Assembly: GCF_000190595.1 (NCBI RefSeq)
Contig: NC_015167.1
Span: forward strand, 3,580,501 to 3,644,500
Source of the DNA: Cellulophaga lytica DSM 7489
GTDB lineage: Bacteria > Bacteroidota > Bacteroidia > Flavobacteriales > Flavobacteriaceae
DNA: 64,000 nt
Direction of reading: 5' to 3'
A program made the translations under genes and the position numbers. Shown here piece by piece: positions 1-8,378 of this stretch. The notes beneath the pieces are model-generated. The model was not told where the DNA came from, did no database searches, and was given only the letters and a program-made list of their open reading frames with translations. Each line of letters starts with the position of its first letter. Positions within the stretch are counted from its first letter, which is position 1.

Positions 1-185
1 GCAACTATATGGCGCAACTTGCAATTGACGCTGCGGACAATGGTAACTATGCTGTATTAGACGAGTTATATCAACTTTTAAAAAATCCTTATAAAGAACA
101 ACCAGAACATCAAAAATGGTTTGCCAAAAGACCAGATTGGGCAAAACATAAGGTTGGTTGCTCTATGTTATCCTGTAGCTCATAA
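1..185 (+). CDS. selO: SelO/YdiU family protein adenylyltransferase, C-terminal fragment
   Basis: Only the last 60 codons are in the window, read in the frame that starts at base 3 and stops at 183-185. The tail has the family's NPY...EQPEH...PDWA...LSCSS ending. SelO enzymes (UPF0061/YdiU) are pseudokinases that transfer AMP from ATP to Ser, Thr or Tyr of proteins. In animals the penultimate-region Cys of this tail is selenocysteine; here it is an ordinary TGT Cys in the terminal CSS. The catalytic domain lies outside the window, so intactness cannot be judged. The next gene starts 27 bp downstream on the same strand and may be cotranscribed. Confidence 0.85.
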   Translation, partial: NYMAQLAIDAADNGNYAVLDELYQLLKNPYKEQPEHQKWFAKRPDWAKHKVGCSMLSCSS

Positions 186-212
186 CTTCTGGTCTAAATT
201 AAAAATAACACT

Positions 213-947
213 ATGAATAAAACAGATTTCAGCAACTTAAAAGCAATGTACATTAATTGTACGCTAAAAAAATCACCATCAATAAGTCATACTTCTAAAC
301 TTATGGAGGTTTCTAAGCAAATAATGAGCAAAGAGAATGTTACTGTAGAACAATTACGACTTGTAGATCACGATGTTGCTACTGGTGTTTACCCAGATAT
401 GACAGAACACGGCTGGGATAAAGATGAATGGCCAGAGCTGTTTAAAAAAATTATAGATGCTGATATACTTATCATTGGCACCCCAATTTGGTTAGGAGAA
501 AAGTCTTCAGTAGCGCAAAAACTTATTGAAAGACTGTATGCTATGAGTGGTATGACTAATGATAAAGGACAATATTTGTTTTACGGAAAAGTAGGTGGTA
601 CCATTATTACAGGTAATGAAGACGGTGTAAAGCACTGTGCTATGGGTATTTTATATGCTATGCAACATATTGGTTATTCTATACCACCACAGGCTGATGC
701 TGGTTGGATAGGTGAAGTTGGACCAGGCCCTAGCTATGGTGACACCGAGTGGAAAGGAGAAAAATTAGACACTCCTGTTGGCTTGCAATCTGACTTTACA
801 AATAGAAATACAACATTTATGACCTACAACCTTATGCACTTAGCTAAAATGCTAAAAGAACAAGGAGGTTACCCTAGTTACGGAAACTCTAGAGAAGGCT
901 GGGATAATGGTAAAAAATGGAACTTTGAAAATCCTGAATACCGCTAA
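213..947 (+). CDS. flavodoxin-fold NAD(P)H-dependent FMN reductase family protein
   Basis: This 244-residue protein has the flavodoxin-like Rossmann fold of FMN-dependent oxidoreductases. Residues ~12-30 hold a phosphate-binding type segment (NCTLKKSPSISHTSKL), ~85-100 hold the ADILIIGTPIWLGEKSS strand-loop that contacts the isoalloxazine ring, and ~125-135 a GGTIITGNEDG turn. Family members reduce quinones, flavins or azo compounds with NAD(P)H through bound FMN, in the cytoplasm. The substrate cannot be inferred. There is no signal peptide or membrane segment. It lies 27 bp after selO and about 110 bp before the DUF427 gene, so a loose redox-related transcription unit is possible. The assignment is by fold and motif only. 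Confidence 0.8.
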   Translation: MNKTDFSNLKAMYINCTLKKSPSISHTSKLMEVSKQIMSKENVTVEQLRLVDHDVATGVYPDMTEHGWDKDEWPELFKKIIDADILIIGTPIWLGEKSSVAQKLIERLYAMSGMTNDKGQYLFYGKVGGTIITGNEDGVKHCAMGILYAMQHIGYSIPPQADAGWIGEVGPGPSYGDTEWKGEKLDTPVGLQSDFTNRNTTFMTYNLMHLAKMLKEQGGYPSYGNSREGWDNGKKWNFENPEYR

Positions 948-1055
948 TAAAACAGCTAATAAACTGCATAGCAACGCTATAGTTGCACTGTAATTTTAAG
1001 CTACTATTTCCGACAAAATCACCAACAATAATAAAAACATTTAAAAACCACATTT

Positions 1056-1337
1056 ATGAAAGCAATTTGGAACAATACCATAATAGCAGAGAGCAATGAC
1101 ACTGTAGTTATAGAAAACAATCATTATTTCCCTAAAGAGAGCATTAAGCAAGAGTTTTTTACACCAACAAATACACACACTACTTGCCCCTGGAAAGGCA
1201 AAGCTCATTATTATACCGTTACTGTAAACGGTAATGAAAATAAAGATGCTGCTTGGCACTATCCAGAAGTTTCTAAAATGGCAAAACCAATAGAAGGTTA
1301 TGTAGCTTTTTGGAAAGGTGTAGAAGTAGTAGAATAG
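1056..1337 (+). CDS. DUF427 domain-containing protein
   Basis: The 93-residue protein matches the single-domain DUF427 family from end to end: an N-terminal MKAIWN segment, the central TTCPWKGKAHYYTV core around residues 47-60 and the downstream AAWHYPEV motif. The function of DUF427 is not established. The CPWKG core with its Cys, Trp and nearby His residues is the conserved face, and some reports place the fold among small-molecule or flavin-binding beta proteins, which I treat as unproven. It is soluble, with no signal peptide. It is the last gene before a 526-bp AT-rich gap and is followed by a nested inverted repeat at 1350-1424. Confidence 0.85.
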   Translation: MKAIWNNTIIAESNDTVVIENNHYFPKESIKQEFFTPTNTHTTCPWKGKAHYYTVTVNGNENKDAAWHYPEVSKMAKPIEGYVAFWKGVEVVE

Positions 1338-1863
1338 TATTTTTTTTGCTTAAAATAGCAGAAGATTCACTTTATTAGATAACCTCAAGCAAAGGTTACC
1401 ATTAGTAAGCAAATGCTATTTTAAAATTGTTATTAGGATGTAAAATATAACGAAAGGTTTTGTTTTTCTATTCACATATAGCGTCAATAAAATTGATATT
1501 TAAATAATTAAATAATAAGTTCAGTTAAAAATTAATAAAAAACTGGATAACAATAATTTAACACGTATTTAAACTATTAAAATAATGCATTTTACAAAAA
1601 AAATACCAATAAGTATATAAGGTATTTTTAAACAGAAAAAAAGCATAAAAAATAGATAGCATTAAAAAAACTTTTCAAGTTTAAATTATAAAAAATTACA
1701 ACACAGATTTATCAGTTTTTAGCACTTAAACCATTACAAAAGGAATATAAAAATTACCTTAACACAAATCTTAAAAAACCATTTTACAAAACCTTGATTC
1801 TATCAAAATCACAATTGCTTTTATTACAATTTTCTAAGCATATAAACACTAAAAAATTAATGA
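1338..1863. other. 526-bp AT-rich intergenic gap with a nested inverted repeat
   Basis: No open reading frame of convincing length is present. The left part (1350-1424) holds a two-tier inverted repeat: an outer perfect 11-bp stem (TTAAAATAGCA at 1350-1360 against its complement at 1414-1424) around an inner 6-bp stem (1380-1385 with 1393-1398). It may form the 3' end of the DUF427 transcript or a small structured RNA. The remaining ~440 bp are very A/T rich with homopolymer runs. I see no complete TTG / TAnnTTTG promoter before the gene at 1864, although one must lie in this interval or differ from consensus. Confidence 0.4.
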
Positions 1864-3084
1864 ATGAAGAGCACTAGATTACATATAAAAAATAAAAATG
1901 GTTTACAGCTACAGGCCTACTTAGAGCTACCTGCCAACCAAAAACCAAACTACTTTGCCATTTTTGCACATTGTTTTACTTGTAGCAGTACATTAACAGC
2001 TGTAAAAAACATTAGCAGGTCTCTTACAACGCACGGTTTTGGGGTTCTTAGGTTTGATTTTACAGGACTTGGGCGCAGTGAAGGAGAATTTGCAGATAGT
2101 CATTTTTCAGCAAATGTAGATGACTTAATTGCGGTAAACAATTACCTAACTGAAAACTATAGCGCTCCTTCCCTATTAGTAGGGCATTCTCTTGGTGGTG
2201 CAGCAGTTATTGTTGCAGCGTCTAAACTAGCAAATATTAAAGCTGTTGCTACTATTGGCGCACCTTCTACCGCTAGTCACGTAACACATTTATTTACCCA
2301 CGATGTTAGCAGTATTCCAGAAAAAGGAAACGTAGAAGTTAACATTGGTGGCAGACCTTTTAAAATAAACAAGGAGTTTGCAGAGGACTTTAGCAAAACA
2401 GACTTACCAAAAATAACAAAAGAACTCCGTAAGCCCATTTTAATTCTACATTCACCTATAGACACCATTGTTGGTGTAGACAATGCACAAGAGCTTTATT
2501 TAAACGCACACCACCCTAAAAGCTTTGTTAGTTTGGATCAAGCAGATCACCTACTAACAAACCCAACCGACAGTATTTATGCTGGTAATGTTATTGGTAC
2601 TTGGGTACAACGTTATTTTGAGCCAAAAGAAAATGAAATGCTATCTACAGAAGGAGAACAACTAGTAGGACATTTAAATTTATTAGAAGATAATTTCACA
2701 ACAACTATACAGACTAAGAAACACACCTTAATTGCAGATGAACCAGAGGATATTGGTGATGATTTTGGCCCGTCTCCTTATGATTTTTTAAGCGCTGGTT
2801 TAGCCGCCTGTACTGTAATGACTTTAAAAATGTACGCGCAGCGCAAAAAATGGGATTTGCAAGAAGTTTTTGTTTATATTACGTATGCAAAAAAACACAG
2901 TGCAGATTTAATGCTTGATGTAGACAAACCAACCAAATATGACCATCTTTCTAAGAAATTAAAGTTTGTTGGAAACCTAGATGATAAACAAAAACAAAGA
3001 CTTAAAGAGATAGCGTCTAAATGCCCTGTTCACAGAACATTACAAAGTGATATTATAATAGATACCGTACTCGTAAATGATTAA
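1864..3084 (+). CDS. bifunctional alpha/beta hydrolase-OsmC family protein
   Basis: A 406-residue fusion. Residues ~1-255 are an alpha/beta hydrolase with the oxyanion segment AHCFTCS, a GHSLGG nucleophile elbow (Ser109), an acid in the [11 protein letters not shown] strand and a His in QADHLL. Residues ~270-406 are an OsmC/Ohr-type domain with the two redox Cys motifs [13 protein letters not shown] and CPVHRTL. OsmC proteins reduce organic hydroperoxides with thiols, so the fusion probably acts on oxidised or acylated small molecules; the true substrate is unknown. An ATG four bases upstream runs into a stop, so 1864 is the start. Its 3' end overlaps egtB by 8 bp, which ties it to the thiol operon. 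Confidence 0.88.
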   Translation: MKSTRLHIKNKNGLQLQAYLELPANQKPNYFAIFAHCFTCSSTLTAVKNISRSLTTHGFGVLRFDFTGLGRSEGEFADSHFSANVDDLIAVNNYLTENYSAPSLLVGHSLGGAAVIVAASKLANIKAVATIGAPSTASHVTHLFTHDVSSIPEKGNVEVNIGGRPFKINKEFAEDFSKTDLPKITKELRKPILILHSPIDTIVGVDNAQELYLNAHHPKSFVSLDQADHLLTNPTDSIYAGNVIGTWVQRYFEPKENEMLSTEGEQLVGHLNLLEDNFTTTIQTKKHTLIADEPEDIGDDFGPSPYDFLSAGLAACTVMTLKMYAQRKKWDLQEVFVYITYAKKHSADLMLDVDKPTKYDHLSKKLKFVGNLDDKQKQRLKEIASKCPVHRTLQSDIIIDTVLVND

Positions 3085-4225
3085 CATAAAAAGTGCTTAC
3101 TTAAACACTCGCAACCAATTTTTAACACTCTGTTCTAATTTAGAAACCGAAGATTATTCCGTACAACCAACAGAATTTGTGTCGCCTCCTAAATGGCATT
3201 TAGCACATACCACTTGGTTTTTTGAGCAATTTGTTTTAAAAGAATTTAGCTCAGAATATACCATTTACAATGACGATTTTGCTTATCTTTTTAATAGCTA
3301 TTACAACAATGCAGGCGAACGTGTTTTACGTCCTAACAGAGGATTAATGACACGCCCAACCGTAAAGGAAGTGTATGCATACAGGAATTATGTAGACAGT
3401 AAAATGGTTGTTTTTTTAGATAGCAATCCTTCTAAAAAAGCTCTAGAAATTATAGAACTTGGTATAAACCATGAACAACAACACCAAGAGTTATTTTACT
3501 ATGATATAAAATACATTTTTGGCAATCAGCCTACATTTCCTACCCTTAAAAATAGTATCGCATTAAATGACATAACACAAAAGCAAGAGTTTATTACTAT
3601 TAAAGAGGGCGTATACCAAATTGGACATAACACAACTGGTTTTAGTTTTGATAATGAACTAGGCGTACACAAAACATATCTTCATCAATTTAAAATTAGC
3701 AACAATTTAACCACTAATGCAGAATACATTGCATTTATAGAAGCTGGCGGTTACTCCAACTTTAACCTATGGCACGCAGAAGGCTGGGATTTTATTACCA
3801 AAAACAACATTACTGCTCCTTTATACTGGCACAAAGTTAAAGACACCTGGCACTACTATACATTAAATGGTTTTAAGCCTGTAGAGCCAAATAAGCCAGT
3901 TACACACATTAGTATGTATGAAGCCTATGCCTATGCAGAATGGAAGCAAATGCGCCTACCTACAGAGTTTGAGTGGGAAATTGCTGCAGAGCACCTAAAT
4001 TACGGTCAGCTTTGGGAATGGACCAACAGCGCCTATTTACCTTACCCTAACTTCTCTAAAGCTCCTGGTGCTTTAGGTGAATACAATGGTAAGTTTATGA
4101 TTAACCAACACGTGCTTAGAGGAGCCTCTATAGCAACACCAGAAAACCACAGTAGAAAAACATACAGAAACTTTTTTCAGGCAGATATGCGCTGGTTATT
4201 TTCTGGAATAAGACTTGCACAATAA
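3077..4225 (+). CDS. egtB: ergothioneine biosynthesis protein EgtB (sulfoxide synthase)
   Basis: 382 residues in the EgtB layout. An N-terminal DinB-like four-helix domain carries the iron ligands WHLAHTTW (His44) and HEQQHQE (His132, His136). A C-terminal FGE-sulfatase-like domain (~175-382) has the signature run [31 protein letters not shown] and [18 protein letters not shown]. EgtB is a mononuclear iron enzyme that uses O2 to join hercynine to cysteine or gamma-glutamylcysteine. A methyltransferase domain, as in ovothiol synthase OvoA, is absent and the methyltransferase is encoded next door, so EgtB is the better call. No EgtA, EgtC or EgtE gene is in the window, so the sulfur donor cannot be fixed. 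Confidence 0.9.
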   Translation: MINIKSAYLNTRNQFLTLCSNLETEDYSVQPTEFVSPPKWHLAHTTWFFEQFVLKEFSSEYTIYNDDFAYLFNSYYNNAGERVLRPNRGLMTRPTVKEVYAYRNYVDSKMVVFLDSNPSKKALEIIELGINHEQQHQELFYYDIKYIFGNQPTFPTLKNSIALNDITQKQEFITIKEGVYQIGHNTTGFSFDNELGVHKTYLHQFKISNNLTTNAEYIAFIEAGGYSNFNLWHAEGWDFITKNNITAPLYWHKVKDTWHYYTLNGFKPVEPNKPVTHISMYEAYAYAEWKQMRLPTEFEWEIAAEHLNYGQLWEWTNSAYLPYPNFSKAPGALGEYNGKFMINQHVLRGASIATPENHSRKTYRNFFQADMRWLFSGIRLAQ

Positions 4226-4226
4226 T

Positions 4227-5165
4227 ATGGATTATACCTTTGACAAAGATATATTAGATGGCCTTACTGCGCCAAAAAAACACCTATCTTCCAAATACTT
4301 TTATGACGATGCTGGAAGCAGAATTTTTCAGGAAATTATGCATATGCAATCATATTATTTAACAGATAGTGAATTTGAGATTTTATCACTTCAAGCCAAA
4401 CAAATTGTAGATGCATTACAATTTAACGTACCGTTTAACATTATAGAATTTGGTGCTGGTGACGGATTTAAAACCTTTAAACTATTAGAATATTTAGAGA
4501 AAAACAACATTGCTTTTCATTACATTCCTATAGACATTAGCAAAGAAGCTATAGATATGCTTACAGATAAGATAAAAGAACGCTTACCAAATGTATCTAT
4601 TAAGCCAAAAATTGGTGATTATTTTAAAATGCTTAAAGAGCTTAAACAGGACACTACACCCAGTTTACTGCTGTTTTTAGGTAGTAACATAGGTAATTAT
4701 ACTTATGATGAAGCAACAGAACTACTACAGCTTTTTAATAAAAATATGAAACCTAAAGATAAGTTGCTAATTGGTATAGACCTAAAAAAGAACCCTATTA
4801 CCATACACAATGCATATTTTGATAAAGACGGAATAACAAAACGTTTTAACCTTAACCTTTTGCTACGAATTAACGGAGAGCTAGAAGCAGATTTTAAAAT
4901 TGATGATTTTGACTTTTATTGCCACTACAACCCTACTAACGGAGAAGTTAAAAGCTATATAGTAAGCTTAAAAAAGCAACAAGTTTACTTAAAAAAACTA
5001 GATAAAGTAATCAGTTTTAATCAGAATGAGCTTATTTGGACAGAATTATCTAAAAAATATGATCTTACTGAGATTGAAGAGTTAGCACTAAAAACAAACT
5101 ACACTGTTGCAACCAACTTTTTAGATTGCAAACATTACTTTACTGACAGTCTATGGGTTAAATAA
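4227..5165 (+). CDS. egtD: L-histidine N(alpha)-methyltransferase EgtD
   Basis: This SAM-dependent enzyme trimethylates histidine to hercynine, the first step of ergothioneine synthesis. With the ATG at 4227 it has 312 residues, the family's usual length. Seen are the N-terminal KYFYDDAGSRIFQEI segment, the SAM-binding motif EFGAGDG (residues 74-80), the LFLGSNIGNYT motif near residue 150 and the C-terminal LDCKHYFTDSLWVK tail. A TTG at 4215 is in frame upstream but lies inside egtB, so the ATG just after the egtB stop is preferred. The gene sits 1 bp after egtB and 13 bp before an aldo/keto reductase, which implies cotranscription. Confidence 0.92.
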   Translation: MDYTFDKDILDGLTAPKKHLSSKYFYDDAGSRIFQEIMHMQSYYLTDSEFEILSLQAKQIVDALQFNVPFNIIEFGAGDGFKTFKLLEYLEKNNIAFHYIPIDISKEAIDMLTDKIKERLPNVSIKPKIGDYFKMLKELKQDTTPSLLLFLGSNIGNYTYDEATELLQLFNKNMKPKDKLLIGIDLKKNPITIHNAYFDKDGITKRFNLNLLLRINGELEADFKIDDFDFYCHYNPTNGEVKSYIVSLKKQQVYLKKLDKVISFNQNELIWTELSKKYDLTEIEELALKTNYTVATNFLDCKHYFTDSLWVK

Positions 5166-5178
5166 AAGTATATAAAAA

Positions 5179-6132
5179 TTGAAAAACACAAAACTTGGAT
5201 TAGGTCTAGCAGCATTAGGAAGACCAGATTATATAAACATTAGAACAACTAATGTAAATAAGTCTGTTGCAGCATTTAAAGAAAACGCCTTTACTATGCT
5301 AGACCACGCCTACGAGTTAGGAATACGGTATTTTGACACTGCACCATCATACGGTAAAGGAGAACAATTTTTACTAGACTGGAAAAATCAAAGAGGACAC
5401 AAAGACCTTGTTTTAGGCACTAAATGGGGTTATACCTATGTTGCCAATTGGGAAATAGGTTTTAATGGCAAGCATGAAATTAAAGAGCACTCTTTAGCTA
5501 AACTAAAAGAGCAATGGCAAACATCAAAAAACTTATTACCAGAATTAGGCATATACCAAGTACACTCGGCTACCTTAGAAAGTGGAATTTTAGACAACAC
5601 TAATGTCTTAGAAGAGCTGTACACTATAAAAAAAGAAACAGGGTTAACTATTGGTATATCTACTAGCGGAACACAACAAAGCAATGTAATAGAAAAAGCT
5701 TTAGGCATAAAAGTTAACGGAGAAGATTTATTTACAAGTTTCCAAGTAACGTACAACGTTTTAGAGCAGTCTACCTACCCTATTTTAAAGCAATTATTAA
5801 AAGAAAACAAAACAGTAATTGTAAAAGAGTTTTTGGCTAACGGTAGAGTTTTTAAGAGTGATGCTTTTAAAAACTATCAAAAAAATTATAAAACGCTGGA
5901 AGCGCTAGCTAACAACCATAATGTAAGTGTAGATGCAATTGCATTACGTTTTATTATTGATGCATTAGAGCCAACCTATTTGCTAAGTGGTGCATCAAAC
6001 ACAGTACAATTAGACAGTAATTACAAAGCTTTAGATATTGTTTTAAGTAAAAGCGATTTAGAAAAATTAAAACAACTAAAAACTAACCCTAATAATTACT
6101 GGGAAGAACGTAGCTCTCTAGAATGGAACTAA
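5179..6132 (+). CDS. aldo/keto reductase
   Basis: 317 residues with the full AKR catalytic tetrad: Asp53 and Tyr58 in RYFDTAPSYGKG, Lys82 in GTKWGY and His129 in YQVHS. The enzyme should reduce a carbonyl with NADPH in the cytoplasm. The start is a TTG at 5179: KNTKLGLGLAALGRPDY is the first beta-strand of the barrel, and the next ATG lies about 40 residues in and would delete it. It follows egtD by 13 bp, so it may act on an intermediate or by-product of the thiol pathway, but this is inference from position. Its C-terminus overlaps the 3' end of the convergent gene at 6129 by 4 bp. Confidence 0.87.
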   Translation: MKNTKLGLGLAALGRPDYINIRTTNVNKSVAAFKENAFTMLDHAYELGIRYFDTAPSYGKGEQFLLDWKNQRGHKDLVLGTKWGYTYVANWEIGFNGKHEIKEHSLAKLKEQWQTSKNLLPELGIYQVHSATLESGILDNTNVLEELYTIKKETGLTIGISTSGTQQSNVIEKALGIKVNGEDLFTSFQVTYNVLEQSTYPILKQLLKENKTVIVKEFLANGRVFKSDAFKNYQKNYKTLEALANNHNVSVDAIALRFIIDALEPTYLLSGASNTVQLDSNYKALDIVLSKSDLEKLKQLKTNPNNYWEERSSLEWN

Positions 6133-7043
6133 GAAGTATGTTTTTTATCTTTTGTAAAACCGTATAAATTCTGTTTTACAAATCCTTTAGGAAAATGCTC
6201 ATCTCCTTTAAAACCTAAACGTACAGTACCACTATCTTCAGGAATATAATTTGTTTTAAAAATATAATCCCACAAACTTAAACTAATTCCAAAATTAACC
6301 CCGTAAGACCCCTTTGGCAATGTATATGCATGGTGATACAAATGCATTACAGGATTATTAAATATATATTTTAACGGTCCCCACGTTATTTTAATATTAG
6401 AATGGTTAAAGTGCCCTATTGTTATAGCAAAAAAGTGAACCACAAAAGCTTGCTCAGGTTCAAAACCTCCTAAAATTAATACTCCAAAGGTTTTTAATGG
6501 TTTATACAATACGTTTTCCATCCAATGGTAACGCAAGTGAGCTGCAAAACCCATTTCTTTTACACTATGGTGTACTTTGTGAAAATTCCACAATACTGGC
6601 AACTTATGCAACAATACGTGTGTAAACCACTGTACAAAGTCTAAAACAATAAAAAATACCAAAAGTTGCAAGCCCATACTCCACTTAGATATATCTACAA
6701 CAGCCAAGCTTTTTACCGTAATACCAAAAGAACCAAAAAACAACTCTAAAATTTTATAAAAACCACTTATTATTATTGAAAAAACAAAGAAGTTAAAAAA
6801 CATATAAAAAAAATCTAACCAAAAATCTTTTCTAAATATTGATTGGTTTTTTCGCCAAGGAAACATAATTTCTAATCCCCAAACAAGTAAAGATATAAGT
6901 AGTAAACCCCAAAAGTAATTGGTATACCAAGGCACATCAAAAACAATAGATTTCCATGTCCAACTTAATGATCCTGAAAACGCATTTGTAAAAGCTTCTA
7001 AATAATTATTCATAACAAAAATAAGAGTCGTAAATATCTGCAT
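6129..7043 (-). CDS. sterol desaturase / fatty acid hydroxylase family membrane protein
   Basis: 304 residues with several hydrophobic segments and the di-iron histidine clusters of the fatty acid hydroxylase superfamily: HVLLH, WNFHKVHHS, HLRYHW, HFNHSN and HLYHH. Members insert hydroxyl groups or double bonds into lipids, sterols or carotenoids at the inner membrane. The substrate is not readable from sequence. Two starts are possible: ATG at 7043 or ATG at 7013 (MNNYLEAF, 294 residues); the shorter one begins where family similarity begins, the longer keeps more upstream coding potential. The gene converges on the aldo/keto reductase with a 4-bp overlap of ends. Confidence 0.85.
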   Translation of the reverse strand: MQIFTTLIFVMNNYLEAFTNAFSGSLSWTWKSIVFDVPWYTNYFWGLLLISLLVWGLEIMFPWRKNQSIFRKDFWLDFFYMFFNFFVFSIIISGFYKILELFFGSFGITVKSLAVVDISKWSMGLQLLVFFIVLDFVQWFTHVLLHKLPVLWNFHKVHHSVKEMGFAAHLRYHWMENVLYKPLKTFGVLILGGFEPEQAFVVHFFAITIGHFNHSNIKITWGPLKYIFNNPVMHLYHHAYTLPKGSYGVNFGISLSLWDYIFKTNYIPEDSGTVRLGFKGDEHFPKGFVKQNLYGFTKDKKHTS

Positions 7044-7162
7044 TTTCTAACAAACAGAATGCAACATTAGTTACATATTAACTGCATTTAACGTCTGCTA
7101 AAAACATTTTTTAACATTTTACCTTTTATTTATTTAAATTTACCCAAAACCAAAAACTATTT

Positions 7163-8302
7163 ATGGCAATCTTAACTTCACTTGGATTAATTTTAATTAC
7201 TTGTATAATAATTTGGAGAGCCTGTGATGGTTTTGAAATGGCTTCTAATTACTTAGGCAGAAATATGAAGGAAGGCATTAAAGGTGCCACTATAAACGCC
7301 ATAGGAAGTAGTTTGCCAGAATTGTTTACAACACTATTTTTTTTATTTGTATTAAAAGATAAAGATGGCTTTTCTGGAGGAATAGGTACAACAGCTGGTA
7401 GTGCTGTTTTTAATGCCATGATTATACCTGCAGTAGTAATATTAGTTGTTATAGGAAAAAAAATAACCTCTAAAATTGAGGTTTCTAAAAAAGTAATATA
7501 TAGAGACGGTATTTCTTTAATTTTAGCAGAACTTGCCTTAATTTTTGTAATAAGCGGTACATCTTTAAATTGGATTCATGGCTTAATTTTAATGGCGCTT
7601 TATTTTGTTTATGTTGGCTATATGCTGCTCAGTCAAGGGCCAGGCGAAGTAGAAAACGATTACGAAGAAGAAGCCGATGGCGGCAACAGAGCAGTTGCTT
7701 TATTTAAAGGAGATTTAGCCACAGTGGTTCTTGGAAATTCTAAAATTAACCAACTAAAAGCCATATTACTATTACTAATATCTGTTTTATTTATTGGTTT
7801 AGCTTGTTTTTGGTTGGTAGAAGCTTGCCAAGAGTTTGGTGCCGCTACTGGTATGCCTATTTATTTTGTATCTGTTGTTTTAGCATCTGCAGCTACAAGT
7901 GTGCCAGATACTATTATATCTTACAAAGACGCTATGAAAGGAAATTATGATGATGCTGTTGCAAATGCGCTAGGCAGTAATATTTTTGATGTTTGCTTTG
8001 CGCTAGGTTTTCCGTTGTTTTTATTTACGTTAATATACGGACCAATAGAAATGAGTGCAGATACTATTGAAAACATTGGTCAGTTACGCGTGTTACTCCT
8101 TATTTTAACTATTATAGTATTTTTTATATTTATTTTTTCTAAAAAAGGAATAAAAGGCATACACGCAAAACTATTACTACTACTTTATGTATTATTTGTA
8201 GTGTACTCTGTTGGTAAAGGATTAAGTTATGACATACCATTAATTAGTGAAGTTTCTAATGGATTATCACAAATATCTCATTGGTTTACAGCATTATTAT
8301 AA
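7163..8302 (+). CDS. sodium:calcium antiporter family (CaCA) protein
   Basis: 379 residues with about ten transmembrane segments arranged as two inverted alpha-repeats. The first repeat has GATINAIGSSLPELFTT (~residues 38-55), the second SAATSVPDTIISY followed by AVANALGSNIFDVC (~residues 235-275). The acidic residues in GSSLPE and TSVPD form the cation site in YrbG/NCX-type exchangers. A charged cytoplasmic loop (ENDYEEEADGGN) separates the halves. The protein should exchange Ca2+ (or another divalent cation) for Na+ or H+ across the inner membrane. It ends 13 bp before a strong bidirectional terminator and faces a channel gene. Confidence 0.88.
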   Translation: MAILTSLGLILITCIIIWRACDGFEMASNYLGRNMKEGIKGATINAIGSSLPELFTTLFFLFVLKDKDGFSGGIGTTAGSAVFNAMIIPAVVILVVIGKKITSKIEVSKKVIYRDGISLILAELALIFVISGTSLNWIHGLILMALYFVYVGYMLLSQGPGEVENDYEEEADGGNRAVALFKGDLATVVLGNSKINQLKAILLLLISVLFIGLACFWLVEACQEFGAATGMPIYFVSVVLASAATSVPDTIISYKDAMKGNYDDAVANALGSNIFDVCFALGFPLFLFTLIYGPIEMSADTIENIGQLRVLLLILTIIVFFIFIFSKKGIKGIHAKLLLLLYVLFVVYSVGKGLSYDIPLISEVSNGLSQISHWFTALL

Positions 8303-8315
8303 TAAAGTATATTAC

Positions 8316-8357
8316 AAAGAAAGGTGCTTATTACAATATAATAAGCACCTTTCTTTT
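8316..8357. terminator. bidirectional terminator between convergent genes
   Basis: A perfect 18-bp stem (8316-8333 paired with 8339-8356) encloses a 5-nt loop and ends in T-rich sequence on both strands. It lies between the CaCA exchanger (ends 8302) and the channel gene on the other strand (ends 8379), so it can stop both transcripts. Confidence 0.9.
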
Positions 8358-8378
8358 GTTACAAAACAAAATTAAGTA

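Noticed and set aside
3077-4225. Ovothiol synthase OvoA instead of EgtB
   Set aside because: OvoA has a C-terminal methyltransferase domain and is near 700 residues. This protein stops after the FGE-like domain and a separate EgtD is encoded next to it.
4215-4226. TTG start for egtD twelve bases upstream of the ATG
   Set aside because: It lies inside the egtB coding end, adds residues that are not part of the family and the ATG right after the egtB stop gives the normal EgtD N-terminus.
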